A stretch of DNA of 64,000 nucleotides, from NCBI RefSeq assembly GCF_019175385.1, contig NC_083339.1:51636282-51700281 (forward strand), read 5' to 3'. Positions 55,080-64,000 of the stretch are shown piece by piece. The position numbers and the translations under genes were made by a program. The stretch is from Lycium barbarum. Its lineage: Eukaryota > Streptophyta > Magnoliopsida > Solanales > Solanaceae. Numbering within the stretch: the stretch's first letter is position 1; each line of letters begins with the position of its first letter. The notes under the pieces are model-generated. The model had not been told where the DNA came from. It ran no database searches and worked only from the letters and a program-made list of their open reading frames with translations.

Positions 55080-57701
55080 CGTGTCCCGGCCCTCTAGTGA
55101 GGGGCTCGGTGGATAAAGTCATCATATGCCATCCTGGCTGCCATCACCGTATCATCATATCATCATGTCATCATATCATCATATACATATACATATAACG
55201 TGTCCCGGCCCTCTAGTGAGGGACTCGGTGAACAATGCAGTGAAGTTGTGCACGAAAACAAATCCTGGCCCGGGACTCAGTGAAAGACATATTGAGGCAC
55301 GCACGAACAGAGTAGTGAGAAACTATATGCAAATTTAAACATTTTCAAAGACACAATGGAATAATCAACACGAGTTATCATTTGAAAATGAAGACAATAG
55401 TCGTATCAAATATCTTTCGAATGTCACTCGGTACCACATCAACATCCTTCGAATGTCATCATAAAGTATATCAAGAGCCTTAGGAATCATAGTCATATGT
55501 CAATATAGTATGAAACACCTTATAGAAATCCGAACATTAGTTATCATAGAGTTCCCCAGAATAGGAACGGATAGACATCGACTATTATCCAACGTACAGA
55601 AAACTAAAAAGGGAGGCTCAATCACTTGAGAATTGTAACATCAAGAAGTGAATAAGAATCATAAATATCACTCAAAGCTTACGAATGGAATTACCCCAAA
55701 GTTCATATCAGTCATCACTTAAGTCTAAGACATGCCAAAAGAAGGAATGGACAGCTTTACATACCTCATCGCTTACTCACTCATCCCATGTCTCATTTCT
55801 TAAACCTGCAAGTCTTATATACTTCCTTTTAAATAGCTACCACGGAACCAGTCCGTCCAATTCTCACGTTAACCGTAAATGAGATGGAATTTGTCTGCTC
55901 TTCCTCAAGCTTCTAAGAAACAGGCGGCTTCGACATCTTGGAAATAAACACAACACGTAGATGCATATAGTTTTCATTACTACCTCCACTCAATTTGATA
56001 AATATCTTAAATTCAAGATGGGCTACCTTAAAAGAGTTGATGTACAGTTATTCATCTTCAATGAGAATTGATAAAGTAAAGGTATAAGTTTAAAAGTAAT
56101 TGTATTGCTATTACGTTGAACATGCTTGCTGCTAGTTTAAGGGAATTAACTTTGCAAGTTGAAAACTCAATGAACTATCTTTCCTTTATTTATTGGAATG
56201 TGGGGCCCACCCTTAATAATTATAAATTCTAAAACTAGTTTATGATTGCCACCAAATACGTATATGAAGAATGAATCATTTCAACCTTTATTGAGTGGCT
56301 CCCACGCGGAAAGGGTCCTTTCCCACTTATCCATTTAATTCCTTAGCTAACCCTTTTTAGTCTTCCACTAAATCCAAAAATTTAACAAATTATTCACATC
56401 ATTAATTTTTTGATTACAACTGCAGCCAATCCTATAATATTCCAGCCTACAAAATAATTCATAACAATCACCAAATAGTCCACATGATAACAATAACAAT
56501 TTATCCGATTTTTCGTAATTAATTTTGTAGTTTCCGTCTCACAATTTAACTATGATGTAGATGAATTTAAATATATCTAGGAGTGGAGAATTATTACCTT
56601 ATGTGCCAAGAAATATTCTTCTTCCGTAAAATACCTACTCATGTAGCTGCTACTACAATTGACATTCACGTTGATGCTATATCCATTTGAAATGGTGTTG
56701 CTGCTATGTAAATAAAAGTCACGCTATTGCTCCTCCAAAGATGGAAATATGTACCTTTGTTACTGTATATGTATCGTCATATGTATTTAAAAAAAAAGGC
56801 TGTTGTACGGCACATTTTTGTTGTGCATATATATTGCTGCATAGCTAAATATTGTTGTTGCACAAGCAAAAATTGGAAAATAGTGTTGTTGCCTATGTAC
56901 GTCACTGGTTATCTTCTTAAGGAGCAAAGTATCTGGTTAATTGAAGAAAAGACCTGAAACGTTGCTGCCCACATAGATATTCATTTTAGTTAGATAGGAA
57001 TTGTTTACCTTATTGGACCATGGGTCCCACTCTTAAGGATTAACTTTCAAAAGAAGACTTCCCTAAAGATGCCACATAATTGCATGTACAATCTTAGTCA
57101 CCAGTTGTTGCCACCTAGAGAATGTTAGCCACGCATCCCCTTCCCATGAATTTTTATTAAATTCTTTATCTCAATTACAATCCCACATTTAATCAATTAC
57201 GCACATAATTAATTCTTCGATGTCAATTCACTTAGACATGGATCACTTTTAACATACTTCATATACTCATTATTACGCTCATATGACATGGCTCTAATCC
57301 ATAGCCTCATTTGCCGCACATAAAATCTTATTTCCAGTCATCGTCGTCACACTTTTCCATCTTAAATTGTTTCAGGACTTCATCCCTTGTATATACCAAG
57401 ATATTCATTTCACGCTTGAATATGATCAAATTTTCCGGGCTTAAATAAATTTACTCATGTTGGTCGGTCCAATTTCCTAGTCCAAAAATACGGGGTATTA
57501 TAGCTCGGACCGCATTTCCATTCAAATAAATATTGAACCTCGACGAGACTTATTTTCTTAGATTTGTTTAACTTCAAATATTTATAACACACCTGTACCA
57601 TCACTACAACCACCCATAAGCTTGGGAGGATAGCCTCGTCTTCGTTACTAATATCATTTAACTCGCACGCTTTCCAACACATGAAAATATGGGATGTAAC
57701 A
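54217..57701 (-). repeat. Element L/N 3' LTR (3485 bp)
   Basis: Limits TGTCACGACC and GGATGTAACA. It has a U5-side minisatellite of GTCCCGGCCCTCTAGTGAGG units (54946-55250) around a CA/TA microsatellite, and an AT-rich remainder. I found no clear CG palindrome array in it, unlike the other LTRs here. Confidence 0.92.
54946..55285. repeat. Minisatellite with compound (CA)n(TA)n microsatellite
   Basis: Units of CCTGGCCCTATAGTGAGGGA type at about 54950, 55087, 55205 and a partial one at 55265. The first two are separated by (CA) 54996-55015 and (TA) 55022-55077. Arms CCCT...AGGG can pair. Confidence 0.85.
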
Positions 57702-57737
57702 TCCTTCCCCCCTTTAGAACATTCGTCCTCGAATGTT
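57702..57737 (-). other. Element L/N polypurine tract and hairpin
   Basis: TCCTTCCCCCCTTT and then the conserved inverted repeat at 57718-57737. Confidence 0.88.
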
Positions 57738-60700
57738 AAACTAGTCCTGCACCCCCAATACTTTCTTAAACGTCCTTTTACTAAATTATGTCCTTCGCAT
57801 GCCTCTTTCATTGGTCGATTCCTTAACTTTATTATAACGCATTCCAGCTATCTTAGTAACCATTTCCATAATATTTGTTCTTGCTCTTGCCTCTCGAGGT
57901 GGTAATTCCACGTTGTTGTCTTTACTCTCCTTCTCATTTCGCAGTTGGTTGACGATTGTATTGTGAGCTCTTCCGCTGAAATCTTACTCTCTTCCTGGTG
58001 CACTTAGTCTTAACTTGACTCTTTTTCTCCTCCTATAGTTATTCCTTAAGATGACGTATCGTTCACTTCACTTTACCTTCTAATCTTTAAATAAGATCTT
58101 GTAACGCGCAGACACCCCTCCTTACAATCCTTGGAGCATTTCATACCTTCGATAACTTGTAGACCCTTCGCATATTCTACGAATAAACGACATTTCCCAG
58201 GGTGTAACATTATTTTACTCCAATAACCTTGCTTTGTTATGCTGTTACAGTCCGTATCCTGAAATCTTCAGCATCATGTGTCACTTTTTGACTTTCGTTT
58301 AAAGGTTTTTAATTATCACTTGCTGTCTATTTTGTCATACTCCTTTCCCTTCCTTTACTTACCATTCAAATTTCTCGTATTATACTATGGGAGATTCCCT
58401 ATCCCTTCTTCTTTGCTACTTATAAGTCACAATATCCTTAGCATACAACTCTGTTGCCAACATCTTAATTCCTAATCCAGTATAGCTTGCTACCCTTTAT
58501 AATATCTTTTTAAGTTACTCGCTACCATTCTCTTGTCGCATTCTCCCTTTTTATAAGCATATACTTCCTAATGTCATATTATCCAAGGTCCTTACAAATA
58601 ATTCTCAGCACTGTCTCAAATACTATCTTGACTACTGTTCGTTTACCGCTGGCTCTCAGATCTTACCAACTTATTTCAGCATGGGATCTCACTTAAAGTT
58701 TAAGTGTTCACATTAAACGTGTTGCAGTGTCAGTTGATTTCATCTTACACTTGCATTTCTCTCATTCGCTTCCCCCCTTTAAGGTGTACCCACATCATTA
58801 TCTGTTTATACTCTACTCTATGTCCCCATTTCCAATTTTCAAATTCATATGATCCTAATCTATATTGATTTTATACTCCTACATGCTCCACCATCTCTAC
58901 TTATACTGTTGTAATATGCTACTTCATATCTTGTCCATCACTTTCTTATTATTATTACACTAATTAAAATAGTATTTGTTTTACATAGTATTACACACTG
59001 CAACTTACATTATTGTCTGCGCTGCAGCTTCCAGCATGTTTTGTCCCTGTCATCATTATCTATTACAACTTATGTCATTTTACACCTTCTTCTTTTATCC
59101 CGTAGTCATTATAACTATAACCAAAACTTCATCTCTTTTCTGTATTTGCATCTCTGTACCTAAATTTCCTCTCCTTCCATATGCGTTCAATTTCTGTCTT
59201 GTGTTATTATTCATGTAGCTATTATTTCTATTCCTTTATGTCATTCTTCTGTCAACATCTTACATTTGCTTTTTGTTTCTTTTTGTTCTAATTTATTCAT
59301 TTTCTCAGTTTCTGTCTCTCTCACTATCTTTTGTCATTATTCTAGTTCCTTATATCACATACATTAAATCAACCATTTTATTTCTTTGTCTATCTAACAC
59401 ACTGTATGTCTGTATTCTTTCCTCTTCTCTAGTTCTCGTGTCTTATCTATACACTGTTTGTTTTACTGTAATTGTTAACAATATCAAAAATCTAATATTC
59501 ATTATATATTTTCTCTATAGTAATTTTCATCCTATTCGTAATTTTTGTTGTTTTTCACCAACACCTTTTTATTATAGTCTGTATCATGTTTCTTACGATT
59601 ATTTCTGTACTATCTCATCATCAACATTATATAATAAGTCTTTTCATCAATTGCTATTTTTACGTCTCTATTCCCTTGCTGCTATTACACGTATCATTAC
59701 ATCTATTTATTTGCTATTTTTTTGTCACTTTCTACTCTTTATAAGTTATCTTTCTCCCTTTTCTCTCTAGTATTTCTTTCACTATTGATGCCTTTCTTTA
59801 TCCCCTTTACTAATCACTTTTTCTCATACTATTTCTTCATTTTTCTATGTCAATTTTTTTTTCAAAATTAAATCATTTTACTACATACATAACAACCTTT
59901 AATCTTCCTCTCTCCCTATATTTTATGTTATAAGGAAGGTAAAAGGTGACTGGTGATCAATACCCTTATATATTGGGTATATTTATCAAAAACATAAATC
60001 TTTGATTAACACAGAAGACCAACATACATACTTTAGAGGGATTCTCACGTGCGAGATGTCCTTACTATAATCTTGAAAATTCTTGGACCATCGTGAACTA
60101 ACAAGTTTTCATGCTTCTTTTTTCTTTTCATTTAATTAATTCTTAGACAAATGCGCATATTACTTTTCATTAAACAACAATTGCGACCACACTACTTGTA
60201 AACATTGTAGTTGTAGAACCACGCAAGAATAAAACCAAGTGCACCCCCTCCAAGAGATATGGGACCACAGAAGAAAACTTTACAGATGATAATTATTTCA
60301 AAAGACCAAGATTACTTAGTGGTGGGACTTGGGCCCTCATTTGTAAACCACTCTAACAAAAATGTGCTCAGACATGTGAATAAACACAAATAATAGATTT
60401 GACATCAGTAAATTATTTACCTTGTGATATAATTTTGAACTAGGACCACTAAAATTAAAATATTGAATCCACTTTGACTATTGTAACTTAAGCATATATA
60501 CTTACAAGAAGTTTTCTTATGAAAGAAAGTGGAGGTTTGTTTTTACTCAGTGAATGTTGCCGAATCTCTCGCTCTATAGGAGTAATAAGCAAAAGGCGAT
60601 TCTTTAGGCTACTCCGCGGAAGAGTCAACGCGAAAGAATGGTAGTATTCAACTTTCTATTGTCAATGTTCAAGTTCTTTGTGTTAGCTTATCTTATTCTT

Positions 60701-61854
60701 CTTGAATTGTCTCGAATTAATGTTTTTCTTACTGTTGTCATGTACATTCTTATATACCTTTTTTTTTTATTTATGCTTACATTTCATCTTATGCAATACA
60801 TGTACTTACATTATTAATCCATTTGTCATTTTTACTAATTATTGCAATATATACATCGTTGACCACAATCTTCTATCATCAAAACATCGTTACTCTAACT
60901 CCACAACCATATTTTTCATCCTTCAAGTTCTTTAGCAATCCTGCACATAATTTTTCAACTTTCTATGCTCTCTTTTCACTCCCGTTAATTATTCCCTAAT
61001 TGCTCTACACCAATCACATTATATTACTTTATACTTAACCAACGTCTATCATGTGCTTACCAATTCATTTACTACTTCACATGCATAGTTCATATTTATG
61101 CACATCGTGTAAAAAAACGTAAACATACATTTTTTTTTGTCTCGACCTCCTAATTGCTATCATTATCAATTTAGTAGTTAACTTATTCCTCGAGGTCAGC
61201 CGTACTCGCAACTTAGTCAAATCCTATCACTACTATTGACGCGACCCTTCAAGACATATTACAAACTTATATCTCATTCTCTTTTTATTTCTAGAAAAAA
61301 TTTGGCAGAGTTTCCTCTGTACTTCTTACTATCCCAAAACCTGCACGCAGGAAATACCAACAATGCCTCACAGGGCCAACATATATACGCATATATCATA
61401 TTGTATCATAGCCACAGAGGGCTTCCAATTTCCAGAAAAAGTATAAAGGTGTCGGGACTTACCTCACATACCGCACCTCGAGACGTACCTCATCCTTTAA
61501 CGGTCTGTTATGTTATACTTTCCTATCCACCTTCTCTTTCATCCTCCAACTTTACATTTCAATCATAATTCAATATTCTTACCTTATCCAACATGCCTCT
61601 TTCGCACCGTTACTTACCCGTGTACTTTGTAACTACCAATATTATCGGTCGCTTTCTTCTGTCGATACCGTTCTTGAGCTGAAATCAAGGGTTAGTAAAA
61701 GAAATTTCATTTCCTATGGCTGGGCTCTATCGCACGATCTGAGATATGAAAGAAGGTAACATCCTAAATGTCCTGTAGCTTCCTGGTTATGGTGCACAAC
61801 ACACCGATAAACAAGACTCTACTAGACACTGTCTGTAGACACTCCGAGGACGAA
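57738..61854 (-). other. Element L/N non-coding interior
   Basis: No gene found. Open frames such as the one at 59273-59770 are F/L/S/Y-rich readings of T/C-rich sequence. The plus strand is pyrimidine-rich from about 57740 to 59930 and again from about 60660. Bases 59940-60660 are balanced AT-rich sequence and may be a separate insertion. Near 61290-61460 it contains sequence resembling the 3' untranslated region of Tekay-type elements (TTTGGCAGAGTTTCCTC, GCCTCACAGGGCC), which may be a relic of an autonomous ancestor. Confidence 0.65.
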
Positions 61855-61868
61855 CTACTCTGATACCA
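61855..61868 (-). other. Element L/N primer binding site (one change)
   Basis: CTACTCTGATACCA differs from the other sites by one base (CTACTC for CTGCTC). It lies four bases from the LTR edge. Confidence 0.88.
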
Positions 61869-61872
61869 TTTT

Positions 61873-62653
61873 TGTCACGACCCAGTCCCGTAGGCCGTGA
61901 CTAGTGCCCGAGCTGGACACCCATATGTACCTGTCAACATAATTGGACTGATATTATAGATCCTCAGTCAATCACAACATAATGACGTACGCAAGCCGAC
62001 GAGGCTGCCACTGTGTATATCATTGTTCTACGCAAGCCGACAAGGCTACCACAACATGACAATATGTGCAAGTCGGCAAGGCTGCTACAACGATAAAACA
62101 CGCATACTGATAATACGCACAACTGATCACGTCTGAACACAACCCACATACATGTCTACAGACCTCTAAGAGTTTCAACAGTGAAATATGACGGGACAGG
62201 GCCCCGTCGTACCCTTAAGCAACATATACATGTATACATCAAAAAGGGTCTGTACCAAAAGCTGAACTCTGGAACAACGGAGCTCTCCAAGATAGCAGAA
62301 AGGGAGTCTTAAGCTGGCGGATCACCGAAACGGGTATCTGCACCTGCGGGCATGAAACGCAGCCCCCTCGAAGAAAGGGGGTCAGTACGGAATATGTACT
62401 GAGCATGTAAAGCATGAAATACAGTAAACAGGATCATATCTGAAATGAGGAGTACAGAACACGAATACAATATCCAGAATACCAAAATGCTTGCCATTGA
62501 AACATAAATCATGCATGTCAATATCATATATCATACTCAGCCCGTTATGGGACGTAGTAACATAATTAGATAATCATCCTGTACGTATGTATATATAACA
62601 TGTCCAGGCCTTATAGTGAGGGACTCGGTAAATAAAATCATATCATCATCACG

Positions 62654-62748
<95 letters not shown>

Positions 62749-64000
62749 CATGTCCCGGCACTCTAGTAAGGGGCTCGGTGGATAAAGTCATCATATGCCA
62801 TCCTGGCCGCCATCACCGTATCATCATGTCATCATATCGTCATATACATATACATATAACGTGTCCTGGCCCTCTAGTGAGGGACTCGGTGAACAATGCA
62901 GTGAAGCTGTGCACGAAAACATATCCTGGCTCGGGACTCAGTGAAAGACATATTGAGGCACGCACGAGCAGAGTAGTGAGCAACTATATGCAAATTTAAA
63001 CATTTTCAAAGACTCAATGGAATAATCAACACGAGTTATCATTTGAAAATCAAGACAATAGTCGTATCAAATATCTTTCGAATGTCACTCGGTACCACAT
63101 CAACATCCTTCGAATGTCATCATAAAGTATATCAAGAGCCTTAGGAATCATAGTCATACGTCAATATAGTATGAAACACCTTATAGAAATCCGAACATTA
63201 GTTATCATAGAGTTCCCCAGAATAGGAATGGATAGACATCGACTATTATCCAACGTACAGAAAACTGAAAAGGGAGGCTCAATCACTTGAGAATTGTAAT
63301 ATCAAGAAGTGAATAAGAATCATAAATATCACTCAAAGCTTACGAATGGAATTACCCCAAAGTTCATATCAGTCATCACTTAAGTCTAAGACATGCCAAA
63401 AGAAGGAAGGGACAGCTTTACATACCTCATCGCTTACTCACTCATCCCATGTCTCATTTCTTGAACCTGCAAGTCTTATATACTTCCTTTTAAATAGCTA
63501 CCACAGAACCAGTCCGTCCAATTCTCACGTTAACCGTAAATGAGATGGAATTTGTCCGCTCTTCCTCAAGCTTCTAAGAAACAAGCGGCTTCGACGACTT
63601 GGAAATAAACACAACACGTTGATGCATATAGTTTTCATTGCTACCTCCACTCAATTTGATGAATATCTTAAATTCAAGATGGGCTACCTTAAAAGAGTTG
63701 ATGTACAGTTATTCATCTTCAATGAGAATTGATAAAGTAAAGGTATAAGTTTAAAAGTAATTGTATTGCTATTTTGTTGATCATGCTTGCTGCAAGTTTA
63801 AGGGAATTAACTTTGCAAGTTGAAAACTCAATGAACTATCTTTCCTTTATTTATTGGAATGTGGGGCCCACCCTTAAAAATTATAAATTCTAAAACTATT
63901 TTATGATTGCCACCAAATACGTATATGAAGAATGAATCATTTCAACCTTTATTGAGTGGCTCCCACGCGGAAAGGGTCCTTTCCCACTTATCCATTTAAT
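61873..64000 (-). repeat. Element L/N 5' LTR, first 2128 bp in window
   Basis: Matches 54217-56339 closely, including the minisatellite and a (CA)n(TA)n run of different repeat numbers ((CA) 62657-62700, (AT) 62705-62747). It continues past the window; from the length of its partner its end is expected about 1.36 kb further on. Confidence 0.93.

Larger units (their letters stand above)
54217..64000 (-). mobile_element. Element L/N: LARD-like non-coding LTR retrotransposon (right end beyond window)
   Basis: 3' LTR 54217-57701, hairpin and polypurine tract, 4.2-kb interior, primer site, and 5' LTR from 61873 past the window end. The two LTRs keep the same spacing over 2.1 kb and are nearly identical by eye, so it is the youngest or one of the youngest insertions. 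The interior shows no gag or pol motif. Long LTRs plus a kilobase-scale non-coding interior are the definition of a large retrotransposon derivative (LARD), which depends on proteins from autonomous relatives. Confidence 0.85.

Noticed and set aside
59273..59770. 165-codon hydrophobic open frame, membrane protein candidate
   Set aside because: F/L/S/Y-rich translation of T/C-rich sequence with no motif. Neighbouring frames look the same.
62616..62999. 127-codon open frame with HTHT and YIYI repeats
   Set aside because: Translation of (CA)n and (TA)n microsatellites. A counterpart occurs at 54959-55198 in the LTR partner.

Overview
Repeat-dense nuclear DNA from a flowering plant. I found no host gene, tRNA gene or CRISPR array. 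Almost everything is retrotransposon, mostly Ty3/gypsy chromoviruses of the Tekay/Del type (gag-pol with a degenerate C-terminal chromodomain, initiator-Met tRNA primer site, very long LTRs of 1.5-3.5 kb), plus one Athila/Tat-type gypsy element, one LINE fragment and one large non-coding LTR element. The style of the LTRs suggests a dicot, perhaps Solanaceae, but that is recall, not proof.

Layout. (1) 1-20021: Tekay-type element A on the plus strand, with its 5' LTR cut by the window edge. It sits inside a LINE (minus, 20022-about 21750). A carries two nested insertions: complete element B (974-10808, duplication GTATA) in its gag, and solo LTR C (minus, 16987-19514, duplication GATAC) in its 3' LTR. 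(2) About 21750-30025: an Athila-like element G (plus), with gag, protease, RT, RNase H and integrase all broken, then a spacer and the start of the Athila 3' ORF. (3) 30026-about 38540: Tekay-type element D (minus), inserted in G's 3' ORF, with its 5' LTR truncated. (4) 38541-39354: orphan plus-strand integrase fragment, cut by LTR H. (5) 39355-51943: a scrambled minus-strand complex. It holds LTR H, a pol tail, a fragment of a different LTR (P), a 3-kb pyrimidine-rich interior, a 5S rRNA-derived segment, an acidic ORF in the gag position, a primer site, LTR I and a second pol tail. Insertion J (46346-50142) lies in its leader and has a U5 end at both termini. (6) 51944-54216: two partial LTRs of one family facing each other (K minus, M plus), K with a 544-bp tandem duplication. 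(7) 54217 to the window end: a young LARD-like element (minus) with 3.5-kb LTRs and about 4.2 kb of non-coding interior.

The coding parts are all decayed by nonsense codons, frameshifts, deletions or lost catalytic residues, so no element here looks autonomous. The cis-acting parts are better kept: primer sites, a hairpin next to each polypurine tract, TATA boxes and CG-rich palindrome arrays upstream of those TATA boxes. The findings with most promise are the U5-U5 insertion J, its likely second case K/M, the shared promoter architecture of unrelated LTRs, and the 5S-derived segment.
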